From the NCBI RefSeq assembly GCF_042477335.2, contig NC_091257.1, forward strand, positions 46,408,501 to 46,472,500: a stretch of DNA of 64,000 bases, in the 5' to 3' direction. The notes beneath the pieces are model-generated. The model ran no database searches, was not told the DNA's origin, and saw only the letters and a program-made list of their open reading frames with translations. This stretch comes from Ovis canadensis. Its lineage: Eukaryota > Chordata > Mammalia > Artiodactyla > Bovidae. Within the stretch, counting starts at the first letter, position 1. Each line of letters starts with the position of its first letter. Below, piece after piece: positions 12,546 through 23,800 of this stretch. Position numbers and translations under genes: made by a program.

Positions 12546-13330
12546 AGGCGATCCTATTTACAAAGCAGAAATAGATATACAGATGTAGAGAACAAATGTA
12601 TGGCTACCAAGGGGGTAACAAAGGTGGGAAGAATGGGTAATTGGGAATGACACACACATACTATCAACACTATACATAAAACAGGTAACTAATGGGAACC
12701 TACTGTATAGCACAGGAACTCTACTCAGTATTTGGTGACGACCTAAATGGGAAGGAATTCCAAAAGAGCGGGGGTATATGTATATGTATAGTTGATACAA
12801 AGGTTATATGGTCAAAGCTACGGTTTTTCCAGTAGTCATGTACAGATGTGAGAGCTGGACCATAAAGAAGCCTGAGCACCAAAGAATTGATGCTTTAAAA
12901 GTGTGGTGCTGGAGAAAACTTTTGAAGGTCCCTTGTAAGGCAAGGAGATCAAATCAGTCAATCCTAAAGGAAATCAGCACTGAATATTCATTGGATGGAC
13001 TGTTGCTGAAGGTGAAGCTCCAGTACTTTGGTCACTTGATGCAAGGAGCTGACTCATTGGAAAAGACTCTGATGCTTAGAGAGATTGGAGGCAAAAGGAG
13101 AAGGGGTCGCCAGAGCATGAGATGGTTAGATAGCATCACTGACTCAATGGACTTGAATTTGAGTAAACTCCAGGAGATAATGGAGGACAGAGGAGCCTGG
13201 CTATGCTACAGTCTATGGGGTGGCAAAGATTCGGACACAACTTAGTGACTGAACAACAACTGCTGATTCACTTTGCTGTACAGTGGAAACTATCACAACA
13301 TTTAAAGTGACTATACTTCAATAAAAATTA
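12546..13330 (+). mobile_element. L1 3' end split by BovB
   Basis: L1 3' UTR ('aggtaactaatgggaacctactgtatagcac' region) runs to about 12800 and resumes at about 13260 ('tgctgattcactttgctgta'), ending in 'cttcaataaaaattaaaag'. A BovB fragment sits between the halves. Confidence 0.7.
12801..13260 (+). mobile_element. BovB (RTE) LINE 3' fragment
   Basis: Encodes the C-terminal end of the BovB reverse-transcriptase protein in an open frame of 145 residues (12808-13245) with the motifs 'CESWTIKKPEHQRIDA' and '[17 protein letters not shown]'. It ends in the usual BovB 3' sequence 'ttcggacacaacttagtgac'. This is a 5'-truncated copy inside an L1, not a host gene. The closest kin in this window are at 36812 and 54842. 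Confidence 0.85.
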
Positions 13331-14320
13331 AAAGAAAATGCGTGCCCCTTTCCTGCCTCCACTGCTAGTTATATCACCATGGGCAGATTTTTGGCTTGCT
13401 TTTTAGTTGCCTAGTCTTTAAAATGGACCATCTACTATATCCTGCAGTATGCTAGAAGAGCATTCAGTTAAATTAAACGAATTCAAGTTTCCTGTCATCC
13501 CACAGACACAAAAACTACAGCACTAACATTACTGAGTATTATTATTATCTTTAATACCACACACTCTAGATTTTGCCATGGTTTTCATCCTGTCACATTA
13601 GACACCTTCTCATTGCTGACATTCTGTCCAGGTGATCCAGCTAGAAGCTGGTCTCTTGGCACGACCTCCTGCCACCCAGCTCTCCTAAAGCCTCCACAGG
13701 CCACTAAGCTCCTCTCCACATGGCTGGCTGGTCTGTCAGTTCAAATTGCCCAATTCAACTGACATCACCACAGCTTGCAAATTCCAAAATCACTGTTGAG
13801 TACTTTAGATTTGGTCATGTTTATGCCTGGCATACAAATTGGTCCACTGTGTCCTTATTTATAGACAACTTGCAGCACACAGTGTTTGAAGATGCTTCAG
13901 AGTCCAGCATTCAAAAATACTCTGGAGATAGATTTTCATAGCAATCAAAAAATAAATATGAAAACAGAGAAAGTGATGTCTGTGCACTGTTTACTTCCAA
14001 AAGGTGCTAAGAAAACAGGGGTGCAGATAGAGCAGGATGAGTTACCATGTTCAAGGATATTAGTTCAGAAAGATAGATCCCTTTCATGGATGGCCATCCT
14101 CCCTTGGTTGAGGCACTATCCTGGGTGGTATATAATTTATCTCAGAATGAAATAAAATTTTTCCAAAGTCTCATGCATTCTGTATAAATTGAGTAGAAGT
14201 GTTTCAATAACCTTCACTTTTCTACACTCTACAATCTACCCCAAGCTATGGCAATTTCTAATGAGAAGGACATATTGGATCCTGTATCTGCGTGTGTGTG
14301 TGTGTGTACACGTGCTGTAT
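13331..14320. other. intergenic; short GT tract
   Basis: A (gt)n tract lies near 14290-14308. Otherwise nothing recognised. Confidence 0.35.
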
Positions 14321-14700
14321 GGCAAGTACTATGAATTGAGTGTTTGTGGCTCCTACAATTTATATATTGTAGTCCTAATCTCCAGTGTGTGGATATTTGG
14401 AGGTGGGGCCTTAGGAAGGTAATTAGGTTTAGATGAGGTCACAAGGGTGGGGCCCCTAAGGTGGGATTAGTGTCCTTTATAAGAAAGAAAGAGATCACAA
14501 CCTGCACTCTTTCTGCCAAGGGAGGGCAAAACAAGAAGGTCATCCGCAAACCAGCAAGCAGACTCTCATCACACACTAAATTGGCTGGCACCTTGATCTT
14601 GGACTTTCTGCTTCCAGAGCCGGAAGCAATAAATGTTTGTTGCTTAAGTCACCCAGTTTACTCAAGACAGCAAGTGAACATATCACAATCCTGAGAATAC
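14321..14700 (+). mobile_element. MLT1 LTR (ERVL-MaLR)
   Basis: Shows the MLT1 blocks 'ggaggtggggccttaggaag', 'taattaggtttagatgaggt', 'gggattagtgtcctttataa', 'gcaccttgatcttggact' and 'gcttaagtcacccagttt' in order. Confidence 0.8.
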
Positions 14701-16019
14701 AGATATGGAACAGTTTAGAAAGGAGAAGGGATGCCCCTGAGATGATGAGGCGGGCCAGTGGCCACCCCAGAGGAAGCCACCATAGGCCTGAGGAATTTGC
14801 TGTGGTCACCAACAGGGCACCCTGCCACACCGCACCAGGGCCTTGCCCTCATTTTCCATAGTGAGTCAGACAGCAAGCGTCCTCTGACAGCACCAGCGCA
14901 TTGCCCTGGGATCAGCATTTTAGGTGGGAGTAAGATTCACCCTCCCTTCCCCTAGAGGGAGATGGCTTTTTTCTCATGCTAAGGTTCCGTGCAAACTCAC
15001 AATGGTGACATTTGTTGAGCAGCGGCTTGAATAAAGGGCTCTCAGAGAGCAAGAGGGTAACACGGAGCCTGAGCGGGTCTGCCTGAGTGGGTCTGCCAGA
15101 GCGCCATGCCCCAGGAATGCTCAAGAGGGACCCGCAGCCTTCCAGAGAAGGAGAGAGTTAAGGATGTCCTCAACAGGGGAGCTGCTGCTCAAGCTTGTTG
15201 GCTCCATTTGCCAGAACTGAAATGTGGTAAACAAAATATTGCCTAAAAGAGGCTTCTACAGAAATAAACCCTTCATTTGGTTCTAAACTACTTTTCTTAA
15301 ATGCCAGGTAACCTTCAGTACTCCCCTTTCGAAACAAACAAAAATCAGAGAAAAGGATTTACCTCTTCCTATCCTATCCCCCTCTCCATTCACTACAGAA
15401 TCAAGAGGCTTTTATTTTAACAGTGGTTTGGGGGTTAATCCTTTCAATACTCCTTCAGTCTTGTAAATATAAACAAACAAAAAACCTCTGAATTTTAAAT
15501 TGCTGTAGGTATCACTAAAAGACTGTTTTGGATTTTCTTTGTCTCTCTTTGGGGGTAACCATTCTGTTCTTCCTGTTACTAACATTACAACAAAAACCTA
15601 GTTGAGGGATTTATCTAAAAAGGTTTTGGTGTTAAGAGTCTGAACACTCCCTTGGCACCCTACACTAAAACATTTTGCCCCGTATTCAATTTTGTTTCTC
15701 TCACTTTAAGTCCAACTGCAGGAATTCTGGAAAATCGACCAACGGACCAGTGACTTTTCCCCGACAAGACACCAGAATCCTGCAGGATGCATCAGTCCCT
15801 GCAAACATTCTATCATCTGAGGCTAACTAGCTGCCTTTCTAACTAATCATTTAATCAACTAACTGCCTTTCATTCACCAAATTAAACATTTAAAGTATCA
15901 CCTAATTCATTCTTATAATTAGCGCAGGTTTATACCTTGAATGACTTCCGCAACAGCAGAAAAACCAGAGATCAATTTGATTGTGCAGCTGCGGACGCAG
16001 AGCTTCCTCCTTCACCCCA
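14701..16019. other. upstream flank of VIM, unassigned
   Basis: No gene or repeat family recognised. Base composition shifts to GC-rich at the right end. Distal regulatory elements could lie here, but I cannot identify one from sequence alone. Confidence 0.4.
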
Positions 16020-16420
16020 AACTTCCAGATCCTGTTAAAAGTCGGGTGTGGTTTTATGGGGGGAGGGGGAGGCCGAGAGGGGACCAGGGAGAAGAGTGAG
16101 GGGGAACTTGGCAAGAACCTCCCCGGAGTGCATTTGTGATGCCCCAGACCCGCGTTCGGCGCTTATAGAATGTGTGCAGAAGTTTCTTACTACAGAGAAG
16201 CCTGCATATCGGAGCAAAATCTGGCTTTGTCGGGTTCTTAAGAACTCAGGCGCGCGCTAGTCTTCACGCAGGCGAACTGCCCACGAGAAAGCTGAGGCCC
16301 AGCTCGAAGTTGTGTTAAACTTCGACAAACAGTGCGCGCAGGCCCGGGGAGGCTGGAGTCAATCTCGTCTAACGGTTTCCCTGTACCGCTAGGAGCCTTC
16401 GGCGGGACAGCCGGGTGCAG

Positions 16421-16441
16421 TGACTCAGTGCCAGTGACTCA
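16421..16441 (+). promoter_or_regulatory. tandem AP-1 sites upstream of VIM
   Basis: Two exact TGACTCA heptamers begin at 16421 and 16435, 14 bp apart, about 740 bp before the inferred start site. Tandem AP-1 elements that bind Jun/Fos and give serum and phorbol ester response are known from the upstream region of mammalian VIM. The match of motif, pairing and approximate distance supports homology. Confidence 0.75.
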
Positions 16442-16949
16442 GCGACCCCACCCTTCTCCCCCGGGCTTTCCTCGGCCGCCGCCTCGAAGCGCGCACCGTC
16501 CAAAGGGGACCCAGTCCGTTAGGTCCCTGAACAGGAATTCCCAAGACAAGAGGACGAAGAGAGACGGGGTCCGCATCGGATCCTCTTTCGAAGCGGGCTG
16601 TGCACACACTCCTGCGCGGGGCCCAAGCCCTGCGTCCAGAGCTGTGCGCGCCCCCACCTCGCGCTCTAATCTCAGGCCCTCTTTGTTTCTTTCTCCACGC
16701 CTCCAGTTCTGCGGGATCCTGCACTCCCCCTCCTCCTGCTTCTTGGCCCGCGGGGCTCCGCATCCTCTCTCTCCCAGTAAAGCGCAACCCAGCTGCGGCG
16801 CGCCCCTCCCACCCGCGCGCCTCCTCCTACAGCTCTTTGGCGCGGAGCCCGGGACCCCTCTGGTCCAGTCCTGGCGGGTTCCCCCTGCACCACTGCGCGA
16901 CCCCTCCTTTATCAGCACCCAGAGGTGAGCAGAGCTCGGGCCACCATCA

Positions 16950-16959
16950 GGAAAGCCCC
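16950..16959 (-). promoter_or_regulatory. kappa-B-like site
   Basis: The reverse strand reads GGGGCTTTCC, fitting the NF-kappa-B consensus GGGRNWYYCC, about 215 bp upstream of the inferred start. A kappa-B element at a similar distance is described for human VIM. A single decamer can occur by chance. Confidence 0.5.
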
Positions 16960-17044
16960 TGAAAGTCCCAGCCCAGCTAAGAAGTAACGGGACTGTGCTC
17001 AGTCCCCGTTGGGGCAGATGGGGGAGGAGGACGGCTCCGGGGCG

Positions 17045-17146
17045 CCCCCGCCCCAACCCCCCGCCCAGCCTTCCCCATTGGCTGGCGCACTCCGTCGCCG
17101 GGATGGCAGTGGGAGGGAACCCTCTTACCTAACGCGGTTATAAAAA
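17045..17146 (+). promoter_or_regulatory. VIM: VIM core promoter (GC boxes, CCAAT, TATA)
   Basis: GC boxes of the ccccgccc type lie at 17046-17054 and 17057-17066. An inverted CCAAT (attgg) is at 17077-17081. A TATA box (TATAAAAA) is at 17139-17146. From the TATA box the start site is inferred at about 17170. The order agrees with the known VIM promoter, which combines a TATA box with Sp1 sites. Confidence 0.85.
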
Positions 17147-17169
17147 CTGCGCCCCGCGCGGGGTCCGGT

Positions 17170-17317
17170 CCTCTGCCACTCTCGCTCCGGGCTCCCCGCG
17201 CCAGAGACGCAGCACCGCTCCCTCTGCCCACACCCACCGCGCCCTCGCGCTCGCCTCTTCTCCCGGAGCCAGTCCGTGCTACCGCAGTCGCCCAGTCCAC
17301 CGCCACCCTCTGCAGCC
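17170..17317 (+). other. VIM: VIM 5' UTR (inferred)
   Basis: About 148 nt from the inferred start to the ATG at 17318, GC-rich and uninterrupted by an intron. The ATG context is gcagccATGt, with C rather than purine at -3. The length rests on the TATA-based start. Confidence 0.65.
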
Positions 17318-17880
17318 ATGTCCACCAGGTCCGTGTCCTCGTCCTCCTACCGCAGGATGTTCGGCGGCCCAGGCACCGCGAGCCGGCCGAGCTCCACCCG
17401 GAGCTACGTGACCACGTCCACCCGCACCTACAGCCTGGGCAGTGCGCTGCGCCCCTCCACCAGCCGCACCCTCTACACCTCGTCCCCGGGTGGCGTGTAC
17501 GCCACGCGCTCCTCGGCAGTGCGCCTGCGGAGCGGCGTGCCCGGCGTGCGGCTGCTGCAGGACTCGGTGGACTTCTCGTTGGCCGACGCCATCAACACCG
17601 AGTTCAAGAACACCCGCACCAACGAGAAGGTGGAGCTGCAGGAGCTCAATGACCGCTTCGCCAACTACATCGACAAGGTGCGCTTCCTGGAGCAGCAGAA
17701 CAAGATCCTGCTGGCTGAGCTCGAGCAGCTCAAGGGACAGGGCAAGTCGCGCCTGGGGGACCTCTACGAGGAGGAGATGCGAGAGCTGCGCCGGCAGGTG
17801 GACCAGCTCACCAACGACAAGGCCCGCGTCGAGGTGGAGCGCGACAACCTGGCCGAAGACATCATGAGGCTCCGGGAGAA
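17318..17880 (+). CDS. VIM: VIM exon 1 (coding part)
   Basis: 563 nt encoding residues 1-187 and two bases of Lys188: head domain, coil 1A and the start of coil 1B. Donor gtaagg at 17881; the phase-2 junction is completed by exon 2. Confidence 0.97.
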
Positions 17881-20800
17881 GTAAGGCGGCGCCCACGCGG
17901 GGCTGAGGGAGGGATGAAGTGGATACCGGAGCTGCCACGCCCTTGGGGATGTGGCCCGGGCGGCGGCTGCCGGGGGTGGGGGTGGGGGACAGCGGGGGAG
18001 CAGGGTTGTGGCTTAAGCGGTGCGGGCCCCGCCCTGAACCAGGATCTTCCAAGTTAGCATTTTCCCTCTACCCCGACTCATTGCCCAAGAACGCACGTTT
18101 CAAGTTGCAGACTTTTAAAAACTACCACTGTGTACTCTGCTGCTGCTGCTGCTGCTAAGGCCCTAGAAAAGGATGAACGCGATTTCCCCAAACTTTGAGA
18201 AAGTTTCCTGGCCCCCTCTGGCTGGCTGCCAGCCAACGGGCCGTGGAGAGAGCGAGACAAAGGGATTGTAGAGTCTCCGCGGTGAGGTGGTGGCGGGCGT
18301 CTCGCAGGTCGGGGTGGCGACAGTGATTGCTTTTCCACGCAGAGGCCAAGGTCCCGCTTAAACTTGCCTAGGACAGCAGGTCTAAGCCGCGGTCGCTAAT
18401 TGAGCGCGGAGGTGGCGCAGCAACCCTTGGGTCTCTGCGCCACGACTGGGTGTTTGGGTGTGGTCGCCCCGCCCCTGGCGGTTTCCCGGTTCCCCTGTGG
18501 TTAATCTGAAACTGTTTCAGGTTGCAGGAGGAGATGCTTCAGAGAGAGGAAGCCGAGAGCACTCTGCAGTCTTTCAGACAGGTTGGTAGATTCCGTTCCT
18601 ACTCGAAGCCACCGGACGCCACCCTCCAGCCCAACCCACGGGCAATTCTAAAAGTTTCTTAACCCAAGTCTGAATCATACAAAACTTCACGTCTGCGCGC
18701 CAAGCCCCCTAGTGGCAGAGAGACCGCAGTTCTGGATAAAAGCCCTTGAATGATTAAACCGTTCCGTAGGACATGGTCTTTAACATTTTTTAATTTGTTT
18801 CAAGATTCTTTTCCCAAGAAATCATTTTTTTTTCCGTTTCGTGTTTGCAACACGTTGATATTTTGATTTTGAAGAGTTACAGTTTGATTTAGGTTGCGGT
18901 TTTGCCAAAGTTGACTACCTTTTACAAGGCCACAAAAAGCACAATTCTGCCCTGTAGTTTTAGATGTGAAATGGATGGGAGGATAAGAAACTTAGTGGAG
19001 CCAGAAATTTTATTTTCTTGCCGGCAAGTTCTATTGTGGCCCCAAGGTTAGACAGAAGTATCGCTATGCACAACTAATTTGTGATCTAATAAGGATGAAA
19101 AGGAGCCATCTGTCCCCTTGGCTGAAAGGTATTAATGGTTTCTACGGACTTCACTATGGAATGTAGATACAGACATTCTGGCAAGTGTGGTGGCTCTGGT
19201 CAGAAAGAATAGGAGTCTTTGTGTTCCTGGAGACGCTTTGCAACAGGCTACATTCTTATTGAATATGTAATGATGCAAGCACTGTTCTAATTGGACACAA
19301 GTATTTGCTAACACCCCCGTTATCTAATATCTGGCCCAGACTCGAAGTATGTGATGTGAAAAGTTCTTAAAGCTGCAGTCCTACCTCACATTTGGAAAGG
19401 CCTTCCTTTTTTGAATCCTTGTATTCTTTAGCATTTTCTCCATAAAGAATAAAGCTAAAAATGAAGGATAGGATTTTAAGAAAAATGGTTTTCTTGCTCC
19501 AAAGATAGATGGCCTTTAAGGATTTTTAACTTAAAGTTGGATCCCAAAGAAGATTAGTTGCCAGCAGTTTTATTCTCCTGAACACTCACTGGGACTGGCT
19601 CTAAAAGCTCCCTCAAGCAAATAGTCTAGAATACTTTTTGAAGCAGAAATGTATTTATCAAGTTAAACACAGAAATGTGTGGTTTATTTCAGTCATTGAG
19701 CATTTCTGATCATCATGTCTGTAATGTTTTCTTCCCCGGTAGTAACTTCATATAAAATAATATTAGTATAAATTGTTCCTCCTATTTAGGGATTAGATAA
19801 AACCACTCATATTCTCTTCAAAGAAGTATAATAACACATAGAACTTTTGAAAATTGAGAATAGGATATTATCTTTTGCAATGATTAACAACAAGCAAAAA
19901 TGATTCTTTTTCCCAAGACTGATCATTTTATTATCACCCCTTTCTCATTTACTTTTCCATGAAGGTGATAGAAACAGGTCTACATTTTAAGACTAACCTG
20001 GACTCCAAATATAACTGCTTACAAGATATGTGAAGTGAAAATCGCTCAGTCGTGTCTGACTCTTTGCGACCCCATGGACTATACAGTCCATGGAATTCTC
20101 CAGGCCAGAATACTGGAGTGGGTAGCTTTCCCATCTCCAAGGGATCTTCCCAACCCAGGGATCGAACCCAGGTCTCCCGCATTGCAGGCAGACTCTTTAC
20201 CAGCTGAGACACAAGGGGAAGTTGGCTTACAAGATAAGAGGTATAAAAATCCTCAAGACATTCCCTGAGGGGCAATAAAATCTTTCCACCAGTTTACACA
20301 TGGTGAAAACATAGGAGGAGACCAGAGCAGTAAAAATTTTACATATAGTATGTGCATGTTGATTAGTCATTCTGAAACATGCTAAGGAACTGAACTGACC
20401 TAGTACTAAGTGAAAAAGATGTGGACACACCCTTGTGGAATGAGATAGGTGACTTTCAGGAGAAAAATCTACCAGAGAAAGCAAAGCAAATACAGTTCAG
20501 GGTTACCCTTCTTTTTCTTTATTTGGCTGAACTACATATTTGCCAGTGTACATCCTGAATTGGAGTAAAGATTTAGGCTTGTAACTTGAATATCAGGTGA
20601 CTTACTTGGGATCCTGAGAAAAAATTTCAGAAGATTTGAGGAGACAAAAAGAGAGCTTAGGTATTATGTGCTGAAACTTCAGAAGCACAAATTTCTGTTC
20701 TGTGTGTTCTCATGTACACATGGAAGTATGAAATCTGATCAAGTGGAGGTATGAAATCTGATCAGTTCTTGTTATTCTATCAATATTATTCCATAATGTT

Positions 20801-23800
20801 ACCCCTGCCTCAAAAAATTTTAAAATCCTGTGACACTGATTTTCTAGATTTAAAAAAGTAATGAAAACTTCACTGATACTATGGATTCAATAATGATTGA
20901 TTGCAGCCTGCCATGCTGGCTTACAGTTATATATTTTTAAATATTTATTGGTCACCTTGAGTACAACCCAATGGATCACAATTCAAGTTTGTTAATGAAG
21001 AGCAGAAAACAGTATATTGGAGCCCTGGGTGATTTACAAACTTATTTAAAGGTTATCAAATTTGTCAATGCCCTTTTGATAGTAAAGAGGCTAAGTTTGT
21101 CTGGTTCATTTAAAATGAATAAATAGGATAAGCCACAGACTTTATAGCATCTTCTTCCATGTCCTGTTTTTTTCTTTTTTCTCTTCTCAAAACAGGATGT
21201 TGACAATGCCTCTTTGGCACGTCTTGACCTGGAGCGTAAAGTGGAATCCCTGCAAGAAGAGATTGCCTTTTTGAAGAAACTGCACGATGAGGTAAGAAGA
21301 GTCACTGTCTGTGAACGATTGTGGGTGAAGCTGCTCCCGTACTTGGCACAGCTGACCTTCTGTCTTTCTTGCCTCAGGAAATCCAGGAGCTTCAGGCCCA
21401 GATTCAAGAGCAGCACGTCCAAATCGATATGGATGTTTCCAAGCCTGACCTCACGGCTGCCCTGCGTGATGTCCGTCAGCAGTATGAGAGCGTGGCCGCC
21501 AAGAACCTTCAGGAGGCTGAGGAATGGTACAAGTCCAAGGTACAGACAAGCTAGTGTGGCCAGAACAAATGGAAACCATTCTGTTTGCTGTACTTGTCTG
21601 TGGTTCCTAAGTACCTGTTAGCTCCCTAGTTTAGCTGGCTTTTCTTGTTCAAGTTTTATTTCTTGCTGTACTTCCCACCTTTCCCCATCATTCCCCACTG
21701 CCATCCGTCACCCTACTTCCAGGTAACCCCCAAACCATGCTCTTGACCTCCACCCTCTGCAAATGAGGGCAGCAGAGTAAATTTCTGCTTGAAAATCTCA
21801 ACATCCGCCTTCCACCTCTTTTTCTCTGGTTATCAAAACAAATTTAAACGTATCCTGGAAGATGTTGAGTTTGGAACTTTGAGTGTAAAATTTGGTTGGC
21901 ATCATGCCTTATTTACTTATTTGTTTGTTCACCATCTTTAAGCTTTCTCATTTGTCCAGGCCACATAGAATCTTAGAGGATTTGTGGACGAGGCCCGTGG
22001 CTGACCAGGGTTTCTGCTTGCTCCTTGACAGTTTGCTGACCTCTCTGAAGCTGCTAACCGCAACAACGACGCCCTGCGCCAGGCCAAGCAGGAGTCGAAC
22101 GAGTACCGCCGGCAGGTGCAGTCTCTCACCTGCGAGGTGGATGCACTCAAAGGGACTGTGAGTATCGTCCTTCCTGAACAGAAGGCAGATCACCAGCTTG
22201 TGGCCATTCAGGTGGCCGATCTGAGGGTGCTCTTGGAAGAAAACTTTGTTCAAAGGGAGAAAAATTGGCATTCTAATCCCAAGAAAATGATTTGTTCAGA
22301 TTCATTCAAAAAGAACTTGGAGATCCCAAGGTTTTAATATACCTATATTATTTTTCCACTAGGAAGGAACCTGGTACATTATTTTCCACCAAAAGTTGGA
22401 GTTCTTCCCATTTGCTGTGAGGGGAAATGATTGCAGATAGTTTGGAAATGGTTGGGGTTGTTGTTGTTTAGTCAGTCAGTTGTTTTCAACTCTTGGTGAC
22501 CCCGTTTGGCCTTTCCCAAGCAAGAACACTGGAGTGGGTTGCCATTTCCTTTGCCAAAGGATCTTCCCAACCCAGGGATCGAACCTGAGTCTCCTGCATT
22601 GGCAAGCGGATTCTTTACCGCTGAGGTTGGGGGAATAGCTGTTTTTGTTTGTTTCTGGGAAATAACACCAGCCACCTTTCTCATCTTTCCTGCAGAACGA
22701 GTCTCTGGAACGCCAGATGCGTGAAATGGAAGAGAACTTCTCTGTGGAAGCTGCTAACTACCAAGACACTATTGGCCGCCTGCAGGATGAGATTCAGAAC
22801 ATGAAGGAAGAGATGGCTCGTCACCTGCGCGAATACCAAGACCTGCTGAATGTCAAGATGGCGCTCGACATCGAGATCGCCACCTACAGGAAGCTGCTGG
22901 AAGGAGAGGAGAGCAGGTAGGGAACAGGGCTCCTGGGAGTGAATTCCTAGCTGCCCTGGGCTGGGTATTGTGCCCCTCGTTTTCCACGCACCATTCATTT
23001 CATATTCAGAACCTTTCTTCAAGGTAGCTCCTGACCACTTTTTACAGATGAGAAATCTTCAGTTCAGAGACTGAGTTCCTTGTCCTAGTTAGTTAATCAC
23101 CGGAACTGGGGTCTGAACCTGCAGTTGATTCTGTGAAAACCAGTAGTCACGCTACAGTACTTCCAGTCCCTGTAGGAAACGCTTGGAGTAAAATATTTAA
23201 ATATACAAATGGGACCAATCATGGGTTAATTCTTCTAAAGCGAATCCGTCACCAGTGAATTAAAAGCATAAATTTTCTTAATTGATGACAATAACTGTAT
23301 AAATTTGTTTCTCGTTGTTTATGAAAAATGTGACTGTTTTTCTTTTTATAGGATTTCTCTGCCTCTTCCAAACTTTTCTTCCCTGAACCTGAGGGGTAAG
23401 CATTTGATTATCCTTTATGAAAATTTTTATTCATTTATTTATTTGACTGATCTCTGTGGCATGTAGGCTCTTAGTTCCCCGACCAGGGATTGAACTTGGG
23501 CCTCCGGCAGTGGAAGCATGGAGTCCTAACCCCTGGACTGCCAGGGAATTCCCTATGAAACATTTTAGCAGCTTGTAGCCATTCTGCTTATAAAACACTC
23601 ATTTTTAAAATTGAAAAATACCATAAAGAGAAAATTCTCTAGGAGAGCCATAATTTTCAAACAAATACGGTTTTATATTCTGTATTTCCAGTTAAATTGA
23701 AACTCCATTTTTCTTGCTCCACATGGAGTAAATGCTAAAACAGTCCATCCCATTCTGATGTCTCAGTAACATTAGCCCCTGGGCTTGAAAACAGGTGGTA

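Larger units (their letters stand above)
16020..18480. promoter_or_regulatory. CpG island over VIM promoter and exon 1
   Basis: GC content and CpG density rise sharply near 16020 and fall after about 18480, covering the upstream promoter, 5' UTR, exon 1 and intron 1. Several long frames on both strands here are a by-product of GC richness and are not called as genes. CpG islands at this position are usual for VIM. Confidence 0.8.

Noticed and set aside
12808..13245. 145-residue open frame as a host gene
   Set aside because: It is the C-terminal BovB reverse-transcriptase sequence, also found at 36812 and 54842.
1..16000. neighbouring genes expected near VIM (for example TRDMT1)
   Set aside because: I searched the open frames for methyltransferase-like exons and saw none; the neighbours probably lie outside the window.
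16332..17056. 198- and 205-residue frames upstream of VIM
   Set aside because: They lie in the CpG island, overlap each other on opposite strands, and have Pro/Arg/Ser-rich compositions with no domain.
17279..18052. 257-residue antisense frame over VIM exon 1
   Set aside because: GC-rich composition leaves few stops on all frames; the translation is low complexity and mirrors vimentin codons. An antisense non-coding RNA from this promoter is known in humans, but nothing in this sequence proves one here.
18139..18157. (CTG)n tract in VIM intron 1 resembling a Bov-A2 tail
   Set aside because: The tract ends 'ctaagg', but no SINE body follows, so it is probably a simple repeat.
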